A stretch of DNA of 64,000 nt from Hyparrhenia diplandra (GCA_015847255.1 JADLZK010009020.1:124001-188000); one strand, 5' to 3'. Counted from the first letter of the stretch, positions 1 through 11,779 are shown. Program-made: numbers and translations. The notes: generated from the sequence alone by a model not told the origin.

Positions 1-59
1 ACCGTCATTGTATTCTTACATTCAGTATATTCGATCAGTATCGATCAATAGATAGCGTA

Positions 60-281
60 GTCGACTGCGGCAGCCGTGCCGCCGAGGAGCGCGCCGAGCA
101 GCTGGCCAACTTTCAGCTGTTTGGTGCCGTGTTCCTCGTCTTCGTCTACATGCTTGGGTGCTATGCCGTCGCCGCAGCAAAGTACAGGCACCCGGACTTG
201 GTGGCGATGCATGGGGAGCACGTCGCTGCCCTGGAGTGTTGTGGCATCGGCGGCGGCGACCGCGCAGAGTGTGTCGTCTAG
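60..281 (+). pseudogene. DUF716 (TMEM45-like) C-terminal fragment, copy A
   Basis: The reading from VDCGSRAAEERAEQLANF through FVYMLGCYAVAAAKY to a TAG stop at 279-281 matches the C-terminal part of the other DUF716 copies in this window. DUF716 proteins are multi-pass membrane proteins of roughly 300 residues with poorly known function. Only about 73 codons remain here. The preceding 59 bases are unrelated, so the 5' end was lost by truncation and not by the window edge. The last transmembrane helix (LFGAVFLVFVYMLGCYAV) is intact. It lies convergent with NLR1, as in the other modules. Confidence 0.8.
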
Positions 282-702
282 TGGCGTCTGATGAGTGCAT
301 ATCTGCAGCTCTGTTCTTGCGTCAGTATATTCGGTATTCAGTAGCAAGTGCAGAACATGGTGTGATATGTTGTTGTTAGTGTTGTGTCAATTGTGAGCGA
401 AGTTTGAATAAACTTTACAAATCATGAAGAGATTCGACTGAAAAATACTAGATGGATCAAAAGTTTTGCCACCTTTGCAGATGCTTCAGCGTTCGAGTCA
501 GTGCCCCCTTCTACAGACGTTTGATTCACACATGCTCTCCAATCGTATCAGTAGATAGATATAAGTGCTACAATACTACACTCAGACTGAAAACTGAAGA
601 TTACAGTGTCTTGACAGCTGAAAATACATGTCTTCCTTGGAAACCCTTGCAAGCTATTTTTGGGCCCAGATTTTTCTCTAGTGCCAAGTCTTCTAGGTTG
701 TT
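282..702 (+). repeat. Module spacer downstream of DUF716-A (left part)
   Basis: This non-coding stretch recurs, diverged, after the other DUF716 copies (for example 12181-12700 and 37970-38520). Shared landmarks are the GTGCAGAACATGGTG block, the TTGTGTCAATTGTGAGCGAAG block and a GCAAGCTATTTTTGGGCC block. It is interrupted at 703 by the small LTR element and resumes at 2867. No gene is supported in it. Confidence 0.7.
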
Positions 703-707
703 CACCT

Positions 708-898
708 TGTTAGAAGATAGAATTGGTCTAATGGATGGTTCGTATTGCATTGAGGTCTCACCTGGTACATATAGAGTGCGAAAGCACTTGCATGCCTACA
801 TGCTAGGATCACTAATTAACATTGGTCGTAGGATTACAGTTGGGAGCTAATATATGAGAGCTAGCCTATCTATGGTAAGTACCAAATATAGTCTAACA
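708..898 (-). repeat. Left LTR of small LTR element
   Basis: A 191-bp terminal repeat nearly identical to 2671-2861, with TG...CA ends. In element orientation (minus) this is the 3' LTR. Confidence 0.9.
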
Positions 899-2670
899 TC
901 CCCCCGCAGTCACAGCGGAGCGCAGTAGACGGTGAGACTGGAGAAGAAACCGAAGGCAAAGCCGACGGACTGACATCCTCCCGCAGTTGTTGCGTCTGTG
1001 CGGTACGACGCTGCAACTGGAGATAACAGGCGAGTAACTCATGCGGATGATAGCCCTTGTGCCAATGTCGACGAAGCCGACTAGGCGGGTCAATAGCCGT
1101 GGTCGAGGTGCCGCGACGTGGGATAGTCGCGGGTCGGCGAGAGTCGCCGAGGTTGCCGAAGACGAGGTAGCCGCACATGAAGCCGCGGGCGCACGAGGAG
1201 GCGCCATGATGGTGGCGTGATGGAGAAGACGCCAGAGACGAAGATGGTGACACATCCAGGCAGTCGTAGAAGGAGCGATGCCGGTCGGTCGGGCCATCAG
1301 CGACACATGCCCGAAAGTGTGCCGTGCTCGGGAACGATCGGGGGGCGATGGGCACGCACCGGTGTTGCCAATACCGACGCCGCGAGTGAGGGTGCACCAC
1401 CGGTGCTGTCGCCCGAGGGACCAGCAGAGAAGGCCTCCCGTGACGGTCGCAGCGCAGAATGGCGGGTAGAGATGCCGGTGCAGCCCGCAGTTGTCGGAGT
1501 AGACGAAGGGGGGTAGAACGGGACGGCGACGCCGGGCGACAGGTGGTGCTGGACGGCCGTAAGAGGTGTACCGGACAAAATCGGGCGCAAGGCCCGATGA
1601 TCCGGATGACGCGGGCGGCGGATCTCGAAAGAAGACGCCAAGAACCCGAATAGATTGATGAAGACCAGACCGCGGCGCCAGCGCAGCCGGGCGTAGTCAT
1701 TGACAATGTCGAAGACGCTGTCGAAGGAGAGGATGTGGACAAAGTCATGGACGTAGTCGGTGGCGGTGAAGGTGCAACGACGAGGAAGACCACAGGTAGC
1801 GACGCTGCAACGCAACAGAGCGAGGCAGCCGCAACCTCTCACGGGTACTCGAGACATCCATCCCAAAAAGAACAGTGTCGCGAGTGTTCAAGTCAGTTGA
1901 TCAGGACCGGCGGTGCACGCTACGACACGACGAACGAGGCGCCTGAGATGGAAGCGGTGGCGGCAATGTCGGGATGACCGGGCGGGGAAGTGTGGGACGA
2001 AGGTGGCGGCGACGACGCCACGGGGGGGCCCCCTCGCGGCGCATCGTGACGCCAGGTCGGGTCACACAGGGATGAAGATGCCGGTGACGATGTCGAGGTA
2101 GGTGCACGGGCGGTCGACGGGCGGTGGGCGACTCAATCTCGATCATTGATCGAGTAAAAGATCAGAGAAATTACCAAAACAAATCAGAAGCAGATCTTCG
2201 TGTACAACTCCGGGTGCACGTAGCACAGACCCTCATCCCCTCTAGAGATCCGGGTGGGGCGAGCGGCATCGCCGTGCAATCCGTCAGCGACAAGATGGCG
2301 CTGGCCTGCTGGAGGCCCCTGCTGCCACCCACGACAGCATGGGGTAGGGCAAGGTCATCGCCTGGAGACCGCGGCCGCCACCACGGCGGCATGGGTCGAG
2401 GTCGTCATCAACAGCTTTCACGGGCGGATGGGGAGGTGCGTGTCGATCTGCTGCTGCTTGACCCTCTAGGGACGGCGGATTAACTTCGATCCGCGCGATG
2501 GGCGCTGCCCCGGCTGAGGTCATGGGCGACCTCCCGGGGCGCTAGAAGGCCGTCGAGGAGGCGCCCCCGATGGGGGCTACGGAGGGCGACCGACGCGTAG
2601 AGGGAAGGGTGTGCGGCGAGAGGCAGCGGAAGGTTGGCCTAGGATCTCAAAGCCTAAGCTCGTGATGCCA

Positions 2671-2861
2671 TGTTAGAAGATAGAATTGGTCTAATGGATG
2701 GTTCGTATTGCATTGAGGTCTCACCTGGTACATATAGAGTGCGAAAGCACTTGCATGCCTACATGCTAGGATCACTAATTAACATTAGTCGTAGGATTAC
2801 AGTTGGGAGCTAATGGATGAGAGCTAGCCTATCTATGGTAAGTACCAAATATAGTCTAACA
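2671..2861 (-). repeat. Right LTR of small LTR element
   Basis: A 191-bp terminal repeat and partner of 708-898. In element orientation this is the 5' LTR, followed on the minus strand by the putative primer binding site at 2670-2653. Confidence 0.9.
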
Positions 2862-2866
2862 CACCT

Positions 2867-3279
2867 GAACTTAGTCTGATGAGCTTCCAGTTTTTCTCTC
2901 TGTCAGTTGTGAACATTTGAACTTGCAATGCAACACACATTAACAGTAAACTGGTGAAAGTTCCTCTCTGCCTGTCATGTTAGATTCTGTGAGGCTCGCT
3001 GATTTTCATTATGATGCCCAAAATTAAACACAAATTAATGACTGACAGTTCATGCCGCGCATTATAGGTAACATATAAATTGTTTGTTTCTCAACAAGAT
3101 CAAACATATAATTTTACATCCGAAGAAACAAATTACACCTTTGTGTCTAACAGTTCATTATTGATCACCAATCCAGAAAAGAGAGAGAAAAAAAGGATAT
3201 CTAGATTTGAAGAAACAGGCAAGAAGGAGATAGGCGACAAGGAACAAGCAGAGCAAGTGTCACATACATCTCATTCATC
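2867..3279. repeat. Module spacer (right part)
   Basis: Continues the spacer interrupted by the LTR element. The block around 2920-3060 recurs at 12760-12910, and in reverse complement at about 22130-22300. No coding feature is supported. Confidence 0.7.
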
Positions 3280-3466
3280 AGTATATATATCAAGGGTGGG
3301 ATGATAGGGATGGTCTTTAGTGGCACTCTCCTAGTCTCAGCCTTTGCTTCCTCCACCTGTCCTTGCCTTTGAAACAATTGTTGATTTCTCTCATTTAGAA
3401 CACAAGACAGAATAGCAACAACTCAAGATCACCGAGCCCGAATCTGTCCATGGTTCAACCTCAAAT
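3280..3466 (-). pseudogene. 3' exon or relic of NLR C-terminus, module 1
   Basis: The minus strand has an acceptor-like CCTCCTTAG just before 3466. About 50 codons follow that resemble the NLR tail (VEEAKAETRRVPLKTIPI) and end near a stop before 3290. A matching donor, ATTAAG followed by GTAAAT, lies at 3594-3592, so an intron at 3593-3467 is plausible. NLR1 already stops at 3606, so this exon would be 3' UTR or a relic of a duplicated C-terminal exon. The arrangement recurs at 16840-16982 and, inverted, at 21763-21915. Confidence 0.5.
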
Positions 3467-3605
3467 CTAAGGAGGAAGTAGGAAACAAAAGATGTTTAGA
3501 TTTGAATAAAGGGAAAAAGGAGATAAGGGAGACGAAGCTACAAGCAAAGTAAGCAGCAGGTAAGTTACATCTCAATCAGAAGAAGCTATTTACCTTAATG
3601 GCCTT

Positions 3606-6600
3606 TCATTTAAAATGTCTTAAGTCAAGGGTGGGATGATTGGGGTGGACTTCAATAGCATGCCTCACCGCAGCCTCTGCTTCCTTCACCTCCCACATGC
3701 TGGTACGAGATACTATGAAAACCTTCAAATACTGCAGCAGCGGCAGATTCCCCAGGCCCAAGTCGAAACCACTGTCGATTTCTCTCATCTCCCGCACTGG
3801 CAAATTCAAGCAAAGTCTTGCGAGCCTCGGCATAGCTCCATGCTGAAACACCACTGGCCGTCGACTGATACTATCCAACTCGCAGTGTACGAGGCATGGG
3901 AATGAACAAGCACCAATGGTGAATCTCCTTTGGTTCCCGGGATCCTTATGATGTACCCACAACTCAAGAGAGTAAAGAGCAGGCAAGCTTCCAAGAATCT
4001 CGAAATCCTCCTGCTGCAGCACCCTCACGTTGATGCGGAGATAAGAGAGGTCAGCAAAGAGTGAGGGATCCACCTTCAACCAAGCAGGCAGCATAGAAAA
4101 CCAGCACAAGTCCCACAGGTCCAAACTGCGGAGATGTTGTGGGTCAACAACGACCCAACCATCCAAGTTGCATTCACCAGAATTGATCTCGATTTCTAGA
4201 CTCTGTATATTATGCAGCTTGTTTAGGCACTCCACCAGGGACTCAAACAGGACATTGCTGCATTTAGTTTTGCTGGTAATTTTCAGCCCCTTCAGCTCTG
4301 ATAGATTGCCCAACTCTTTTACGATGTCTATGAAGTCAACGTGATGAATGGTTAAATGTGAAAGCTGTACAAGGCCTGTCAAGTTCCCAATCCCTTTGGG
4401 CACTCTTGTCTCTTTGTTTATGTGCAGGCGCATCAATTGTTTTAGCCCAAAAATACTTGACGGCAAGCTACGTATTTCATTCCTATATCCTTGTACATCT
4501 AACGTTTGTAGAAATTGAAGGTTTCCTATTTCTTCAGGGGGAGCTCACCAATCTTTGTATTTTTTAGTCCTATGTACCTCAAATGAAGTAAATTCCCAAG
4601 GAACTTAAGCCTACAGCCTTGTGAAAGATCACATCCTTCTAATTCTAGCACACGCAAAACTTTGAAGCTCTCAAGTCTTGGTACATGATCAGTAGCAGAT
4701 GGAAAGACAATAACTGACCTCACATGTTCTTTTCTCAATGTCGCCTCAGGATTACCAAAACTAGCTTTGCCATTTTGAAGTGATAGCCTTCGAACTGTTT
4801 CTGGTGCGGATGAAAGACAAATATTGTTCTGTATAGTAACAAAGTTTTCTTCACTTGATAAGGAACAGATAAGATCAAGCACCATATCATGTACACGACA
4901 AGATTCTACCATGCCGGTCCATTCGTCATGCCTAGGTTGTAGCATGCTTCTATTTACAAGTTCATTGAAGTAATTCTCCCCTTTTTCAAATAAGCCCTTA
5001 TCCTGCTTTTCATGTTGGATAAAACCTTCAGCTATCCAGAACCATATCAAATGGTCTTTTCTGATATCATAATCTTCTGGAAACATACTTAAATATAACA
5101 AGCAAGTCTTTAGATGTGATGGCATATCATCATAGGTGAGTGACAAAACCTTTCTCATGTTCTCTATGGTATTCTTCTCTAGTCCGGTGCCAATAGAGTT
5201 GCACACATTATACCAATCCAATTTGTTTCTTCCTTTGCTGGCCAACAAACTAGCAATTGTGATAATAGCTAAGGGAACGCCATCACATTTCTTTAGTATT
5301 CTTTTTGATACTTCTTCTAGCTGTTCATCAGGGCATTTGTGTTTGTCATCTTTGCCAAATATTCTTCCATACATTAATATCCTAGAGTTCTCCAGAGAAA
5401 GGGGCTTCATCTTGTAAAGACCGCTAATTTCTTCAGCAACCTTGAAAATACGAGTAGTTGTGATGATCTTGTATTCAGCATTGCCATCGGGCAGAGCACA
5501 CCTTATGATTTCCCAGTCTGAGATTTTCCATATGTCATCAATAATAACTAAGTACCTGCACATTTGAACAATAGAAGGCCATGCGTCATGTATTGTCACT
5601 AAGCAAATCGAGAAAGAAAATTGCAAGCCTTCTTCTACACGTATGTGAGCAATGCAAAGCAATAGCCTTGCTCCAGTAATGCAAATAGTAAATATACCAG
5701 TAATGCAACGACTTTTCCGGGTCTTCTCCATTTAGATAGAAACATACGAGTGCTCAAAGAATTTAACACATACTGCGCTAATCCATAAATTCTTCTTTCT
5801 GAAATTCTGCAATCCTATTTTCTTTTTATAAAAATTCTGAAGCAATGTCCATGTGTGCTTTGTACATCTACTTGTTTCTAAGTGGGAAAAGCCACCAAAA
5901 CAAAGCTTCCGGTTTTGCTTACACTTAGTTCTCACTTGGAAGCAAAACCCACTCAAAGAGATCATATGACATATTATTAAAGAAAAGACATAAACTTGAG
6001 TGACCCTGAAGTGAGCTGGACATAAAACTTTCTAAACATTGATACTTGAAGCACTTTTATTGAATAGTTTTTTTTTGATATATCACCCATACCTCTTCTC
6101 CCAAAGAAATCCTCTTAGTTCGTCAATAACATTGATACTTGAAGCACTTTTATTGGCTAGTTGATAGAACATGTCCTTGAATAATCTATCCATATCAGGA
6201 GTTTGAGACACCGATACAAAAGCTGAGCAATCAAACTGTGATTTAAGCTTTTCATAAACAGCATTTGCAAGAGTTGTCTTTCCTAAACCTCCAAAGCCCA
6301 CAATGGAAACTATCCTCTTTTGCTCCTTGGACGTTTCATTGTCTTCTTTCAAAATCTTAATTATCTCATCTCTTGACTCCTCAATGCCAATTAGCTCTGT
6401 CGGATTCTTATACCGAGCCATTGCAACCAATGCAAGGGGATCAACTTTGACAGGCGTATGGACAGTGTAGTTAACCTCATACCTGCGGTGCCTGTCATGT
6501 ACCTCTAGAACACGACTCTTGATGTCTCTGATGTCAGTAGCAATCTTGCGGCGAATCTTGGGCTGCATCAAGGAACCAAGGGTCTTGTCAATGAATTTCT

Positions 6601-6895
6601 TGAAGCCATGCTTTTTGTCCGGCTGATGGCCCTTGACTTGCACCATGAATGTGTCGATATTGTCCTCTATGTCATAGGACAACTCTCTCACATTCCTGGC
6701 CCAAATCTTATCCCTGCTAGGAAGCTGGTCAGCTGGAACCTTGGAGATATCTTCAAGGGCTGCCTTCATGCTCTCGAGCTCAGCTTGGAGGAACCTGATC
6801 CCCCCTTTCACTTCCTTTTGCAGGTTGTACTCGTCAGCAAGCAGCTCGCCAAGCTTAGGGAGGAGGCTAGGAAGTGCCCCCAACACGACCTCCAT
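3606..6895 (-). pseudogene. NLR1: CC-NB-ARC-LRR immune receptor with one frameshift
   Basis: A CNL-type intracellular immune receptor. Exon 1 (6895-6093) begins MEVVLGALPSLLPKLGEL and encodes the Rx-type coiled coil, with DVREL-type motif VRELSYDIED, then the P-loop GFGGLGKTTLA and RNBS-A (FDCSAFVSVSQTPDMDRLF). A GT-AG intron (6092-5556, phase 2) precedes exon 2 (5555-3606), which encodes kinase-2 YLVIIDDIW, RNBS-B KIITTTRIF, GLPL-type CDGVPLAI, RNBS-D CLLYLSMFPEDY, MHD-type RVHDMVLDL and about 12 degenerate LRRs. Two extra bases in a G run at 4537-4541 (five Gs; three in NLR2, NLR3 and NLR4) shift the frame at the LPEEIGNL segment and give a stop at 4526. The spliced reading is then 610 codons, and the remaining LRR continues in another frame to 3606. 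The start was chosen by conservation in all copies. A sequencing error at the homopolymer cannot be excluded. Confidence 0.85.
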
Positions 6896-7597
6896 GGATC
6901 CTGTTTGTGCAAGGAGCAAAGGATACAGGGGGTGTGTGTTTGCTGTGGTGATGCCTAAGCAGCCTAATTTGGTACGGTGTGGGTGCTGGTGTGAAGTTGG
7001 TTTCCACAGGGATAACAAGAAGAATAGGTGTGTGGTCGATTTGCTCTCATCAGATTCTGGCTGGAGAAGATGAAGAAAATAGAGGAGGCAGAGCCAGCCG
7101 GGGTACTACAGGAGGGCGACCTGCTGGCTGCTGCTCATTTTCTTTCTAATATGCTTGAAGAACCAGACTTGTGGACAGACTTGTGAACCAGACTTGGCAC
7201 GCCGATCAGCTTCGAGGAGGAAATAGGACACGTATTTTCAAATTCATTAGAAAAACATCTTTTTCGATAAAAGTTGCTTTTATTTGGTTTAGAAAGATGT
7301 AAAGTATACAAGTGGACAGCAGCATATCTATATTTTAACCAAAGATGAGAAGGACCGAGTGGACTGATCGGCGGAAACCGGAGCTGGCTTTGAGTAAAGC
7401 TGGACCAACTAAAGGTCATCTTTTTTGGTCTATTAAAAAGAAAAGGTGGATATCAGCGTGATGCTTCCTGATCATGTTGCATATTTATATACAGAAAAAT
7501 ACTTTACTTGATGCTATAACAAATCATGAAGCACCTTTCTCTCTCTCTCCGGTTTGGTGCAGACTTGTGTGGTGTTCGAACTGCTGGAAACATCAAG
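6896..7597. repeat. NLR1 5' flank, duplicated upstream of NLR5
   Basis: The stretch from about 7190 to 7597 matches 44197-44597 almost base for base, and 6896-7150 matches 43511-43765. Between them NLR5 has about 430 extra bases, so one copy has an indel. The NLR promoter is presumably here, but I see no convincing TATA box. No gene is supported. Confidence 0.75.
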
Positions 7598-7602
7598 ACT
7601 TT

Positions 7603-8104
7603 TGTCATATGCGGAATTGGGCCAGCCCTGGGACGGGCTAGGAGGGCCCAAAGCGGCCGCGCCGCCGCCCACGAGGGGGCAGGAGCGCGGGCGGGCAGGG
7701 GCCGGCACCCCACAATGCCGCCGCCGCCGCCGCCGTCTTCTCCGCCTCCAACTCTGCTTCGTCATCAAGTTAGGATTATCTTAGGACTTTTGGTGTGAAA
7801 AGGGGATATTGCAATCACATAAGGAAGACCCTTATTAGGAAATAAATAAATATTGCTTTTAAAAGGTATTCCAATCATATAAGAAAACCTTATAGAGATT
7901 GCTTAGATTATCAGTTCCACTAGCCGGGCTATATAAACAAGGATATGTAATCTCTTTGGGGAACAAGCAATAAAAAAAATAGTTCGTGCCTCTATCCCTG
8001 TCTCCCACCGCCGCCACCGCCGCCCGCTCTGCGCCGCCGCCGCCCTCGCCCCAAAGCTCGTTGGTGATGTGTCAAAACCGGCCCAATCTAGCCAGTTTGT
8101 GACA
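7603..8104 (+). repeat. 5' LTR of gag-only element
   Basis: A 502-bp LTR starting TGTCATATGCGGAATTGGGC and ending GTTTGTGACA. A TATATAAA-like box lies at about 7931-7937, followed by a GC-rich tract. Confidence 0.9.
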
Positions 8105-8685
8105 GCTGGTATCCGGAGACCAGGACGATTCCCACCACCGACGGCTTCCGAGATGCAAGCGCTCACCAAGGCGCCTGAAGGAGCTCCTCGATAACAAGCG
8201 TGCCTAGATCGGCCGACACTTCGACGAGATCGAGGCAGCGTCTGCGTCGCATGGAGTACACCTACACCGCCCCAACGATCCCCCTACCTCCGCGCCGGCT
8301 CGACAACTACTGACGACACGGCTGGAGGACAGCCCGGCGGCAGCCGCCCCGCCGGCATGGGGCCGCCCCCGGGCACTACCCTAGCCGCGCCCCGCCCCGC
8401 TGCGACACCGTCAACGGCGGCAACCCTGCCATCCTCCAGCTGGAAGAGGATGGCGGCGTTGTCCACGGACGCACCGGCCATCACCGACATCGTCATCGGC
8501 GTCACCGCAGCACCGACGCCCTCTCCTCTCCACTAACATCTGCGAAGCGCACGGGACTCCCGGCGCCGGCGGGCGTCACCCACGACGCCTTGCTTGCGGC
8601 GCCACCCGTGCCCCCTGCTCGCGGTGCCACCCGTGGCGCCACGCCCCTAGGTCACCGGACCTAACCCCCTCTCTACATTACGCGT

Positions 8686-9539
8686 ATGGAGGTCCCGGAG
8701 TATGACGGGAATGACAACCCCGACCTCTGGATTTGCAAGATGGAGCTGTTGTTTGAGCTCAAGGATGACATCGACCCCGACTTCTACGCTCGGTATGTTG
8801 CCTTCCATCGGCAGATCCCTGCTGCGATGCGGTTCAGCAGCTGTCGAGGAGGAGGCCCTTGGTCGAGTGGGACGCGTTCACCCACTACCTGCAGCGTGAC
8901 TTCGGACCCCCCGTCATCACTGACACCATGGGGGAGTCCGTGCCTCCTGCTCAGGAGGGCAGACTGGACGACTACGTCACCGCCTTCGGGAGCTATGTGA
9001 TTCGCATGGATCTTGAGGGCCAGCGACACCGCGTCAGCCTCTTCATCGACGGCCTATGCGACACACTCCGTACGACGCTCGAGTGGTTCAAGCCTCATTC
9101 AATGGAGGAGGCCATCGACCTTTCCCACCACTACGACAACGAGTGCCCCGGCGTCGGCGACTCACCGAACCCGGCGCCCACCGTGCCGGCTACTTCCACG
9201 ACGTCGCCGACATCGACATCGACATCGACGCGGCAGCGGCGGCCGGGTGCTAGGGCGGCGGCGGCGGCTGCTGCCATGGAGGCGATCAACGAGCTGACGT
9301 TGCACGACCTCCTCACCGAGCTACACCTAGGCACCACATCGAACAAGGAGCTCAGGATCATCGCCAACGCCATCGAGCTGCAAGCGACTGCACCGGAGTG
9401 GAGCCTCTACTACAGCATAGTGAGGTACTTCCACCGCTACTACATCCCAGTAGTATCGGACCTCCTGCACGACTTCCTGCTGGAGGAGGGCACCCCACTG
9501 CATGGCATGGCAGTGGGCTTCCTCCTCCCCAACCGGTGA
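8686..9539 (+). pseudogene. Retrotransposon gag fragment, frameshifted
   Basis: The reading starting MEVPEYDGNDNPDLWICKME at 8686 loses frame near 8833-8850 and resumes as VEWDAFTHYLQRDFGPP, through GRLDDYVTAFGSYV and LFIDGLCDTLRTTLEWF. These fit the retrotransposon gag capsid fold (PF03732-type spacing). After a Pro/Thr/Ser- and Ala-rich linker (around 9160-9270) the reading continues for about 85 codons that I do not recognise and stops at 9539. It lies inside the LTR element and has no pol downstream. Confidence 0.65.
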
Positions 9540-10089
9540 CGTGACGATCAGGCGTTCCCGACGAGCGTGCTTCTCCTACAGGCACGCCCGAACATCAGGC
9601 TTGAGGACGTCACAGTCCTCCTCTTCGACGACAACGACAACATCTTCCTCTGCATCGACAACGTCGGCCGTCTCCTGCGCTTCTCCTCGTCGCCCCCTTC
9701 ATCGCTACGACATGTGTTTTGCAGGAACATCCATGCAAAGGTACATGTGCCGACGACGTACACCTTCCGGCTCCTCGGCCTACTGGCGCCCGGATGATCG
9801 AGCTCTCACGGCATCCTCGGTGCCTCGTCATGCGGCGAACATGGATGGATCGTCCCATCGTGCAGCCCCCGCTGAGCTACAAGTTCAGTGTCTGCCGTCG
9901 TCGCCTGCGCCGACTTCTCCTTCGCCGACTACGATGCCAACATCTGCAATGACAACAACGACAAGTCGGGTCCCCTCATCCTCACCTACGGACCCGGCGT
10001 TGCCATTTCACCGATCGGCATCGCCTTCGTGCCTACTTGGTGGGTTGGGCGGCACGTGGGCCGCGCCGCCTCGTCGAGCAGTGGGGAAA
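9540..10089. other. Unassigned interior of gag-only element
   Basis: Between gag and the 3' LTR there is GC-rich sequence with short readings in all frames, such as one around 9567-9797 containing VTVLLFDDNDNIFLCIDNV. I recognise no domain. It could be captured host sequence or decayed retroelement sequence. Confidence 0.4.
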
Positions 10090-10589
10090 TGTCATGTGCC
10101 GGAATTGGGCCAGCCACGGACAAGCTAGGAGGGTCCAAAGCGACCCGCGGCCGGCCCACGAGGGGGTAAGCGCGCGGGGGGGGGGTCGGCGTCCCCTAGC
10201 GCCGCCACTACCTCCGCCTTCTTCTCCTCCAACTCTACTTCGTCATCAAGTTAGGATTATCTTAGGACTTTTGTTGTGAAAATGGGGTTATTCAATCATA
10301 TAAGGAAGGCCCCGATTAGCAAATAAATAAATATTGCTTGTAAAAGGTATTCCAATCATATAAGGAAACCTTATAGAGATTGCTTAGATTACAAGTCCCA
10401 CTAGCCGGACTATATAAACAAGGGTATGTAATCTCTTTGGGGGACAACCAATAAAAAATAGTTCGTGCCTCTATCCCTGTCTCCCACCGCCGCCACTCGC
10501 AGACAGCCGCCGCCCCCAACGCCGCTGCCCTCACCCTGAAGCTCGTTGGTGACATGTCAAAACCAGCCCAATCTAGCCTGTTTGCGACA
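10090..10589 (+). repeat. 3' LTR of gag-only element
   Basis: A 500-bp partner of 7603-8104, starting TGTCATGTGCC and ending TTTGCGACA, followed by the target duplication ACTTT. Confidence 0.9.
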
Positions 10590-10643
10590 ACTTTTTTTTT
10601 AAAATAAAATAAAAATAAAGAGCACTTGGATGTGAATACTATA

Positions 10644-11140
10644 CTTCTCCTTCCGTCCTGGATTATAAGTTATCAAACCATCCAAAACATATTATAATTT
10701 ATTCTTCCAAAATCACATGTGTACCTGCCGTTAATGTCTATAATTAACCAAGTTTAAAATATGGTAATCACAAAGTCTCTTTATAGTTAACAGAGGGTAA
10801 CGCACGTCATTTGCATTACCCCATAATTTGTCCTAAACCTTCTAAAATGTGGTTTTCTATGGTACTACAAATAATCTATCCGTCGTAAAATAATAAGTGA
10901 TGTTTGTGGTTTGTCCTAAGTCAAACCATTTTCAAGTTTGACCAAATTTGTACAAAAAAATACTAATGTTTATGTTGCCAAATAAATATTATTACATATG
11001 TAATGAAATATATTTTCATATTCTACCTAGCTATTTGGTAATATTAATCTTCTTTCCTACTCATTTGGTTAAACTTGAAATTGTTTGACTTCGGACAAAT
11101 CTAATTAAAATATTATTATGTTTTTGTTATAGAAGGAGTA
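10644..11140. mobile_element. MITE-like element(s), Stowaway style, shared by both duplicates
   Basis: Begins CTTCTCCTTCCGTCCTGG and ends AGAAGGAGTA, a degenerate CTCCCTCCGTCC-type inverted terminus. An inner block from about 10870 (ATCCGTCGTAAAATAATAAG) to 11140 looks like a second nested or composite MITE. The same arrangement is at 59748-60247, so it predates the segmental duplication. Confidence 0.6.
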
Positions 11141-11779
11141 TCTGTGAGCCGTTCATTTAATGAGGTTAGATGGTTAGAATTATTTATTACATCTTGGAGG
11201 TAATAAGTGAAATATACATTTGAAAAGTTTTAGATATAGAAATCTTGGTTTTAGACCTAATTGATGAATGTCTGGTCTATATAATACAGTAAATACTATT
11301 GTTTTGTATTTCTTGAGATTAAACACATTCATAGCGCACGCATAACCTATCCCTATGAGTATCCTTCAAAACTGATATGATATAACTTGATTAGCCATAG
11401 CTGCCGCTTTCTTTGAACTTTTTTGGTTGCATTTAAGAGTTTCCAAATAAACGTACGTGACCGTGAATTTTCTTTTGCCATGTTAAGTTCTCGTTCCATG
11501 TTCATGCAGTGACATCTAGCTACATGTAGTTTGTTTGCAACATCCTATATTATGTAACAACACATATATGTAGCTCAAGGCAACAAACTAACAGAGCAGG
11601 TTGTACTACTGTTCTTCAGCTTTCAAATAGCATCTAGGACGGTAGTTGCAGACACACGGATGAGCTCAAACATTTTAATTTCGACAATTTAATATTCAAT
11701 CAACATTAGTTTGAAATATTTTATCCGATCTTATATCCAATTCTGACAAGAAAGCAGGAAAAAGCAGAGAACCAGAGAA

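Larger units (their letters stand above)
708..2861 (-). mobile_element. Small non-autonomous LTR retrotransposon
   Basis: Two direct repeats of 191 bp (708-898 and 2671-2861) differ at about three positions, begin TGTTAG and end CTAACA. The 5-bp target duplication CACCT is present at 703-707 and 2862-2866. On the minus strand the base after the right LTR starts TGGCATCACGAGC, resembling an initiator-Met primer binding site. A polypurine run (GCGGGGGGA) precedes the left LTR, so the element reads on the minus strand. The 1.77-kb interior has only low-complexity GC-rich readings and no recognisable gag or pol. It interrupts the spacer of module A; the uninterrupted version is seen at 12640-12780. 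High LTR identity indicates a fairly young insertion. Confidence 0.9.
7603..10589 (+). mobile_element. Gag-only LTR retrotransposon
   Basis: Direct repeats 7603-8104 (502 bp) and 10090-10589 (500 bp) have TG...CA ends, and the target duplication ACTTT lies at 7598-7602 and 10590-10594. A sequence TGGTATCCGGAG two bases after the left LTR resembles an initiator-Met primer binding site, and GTGGGGAAA just before the right LTR serves as polypurine tract. The 2-kb interior carries a broken gag-like domain but no protease, RT or integrase, so the element is non-autonomous. Its LTRs differ at many positions, suggesting an older insertion than the element at 708. It lies in the T-rich spot upstream of NLR1 that has a different insertion upstream of NLR5. 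Confidence 0.92.

Noticed and set aside
870..2523. Long GC-rich open readings on both strands
   Set aside because: They lie inside the small LTR element, overlap each other in several frames, are Arg/Pro/Ser-rich and show no domain.
5136..5417. Plus-strand readings opposite NLR exon 2 (also about 18660, 26802, 32637 and 41096)
   Set aside because: They recur opposite the same NB-ARC codons in every paralogue, so they are antisense shadows of the conserved NLR frame.
6608..7073. Plus-strand readings opposite NLR exon 1
   Set aside because: Shadows of the coiled-coil coding strand; the same pattern occurs at 20393-20866, 34562-35032 and 43112-43750.
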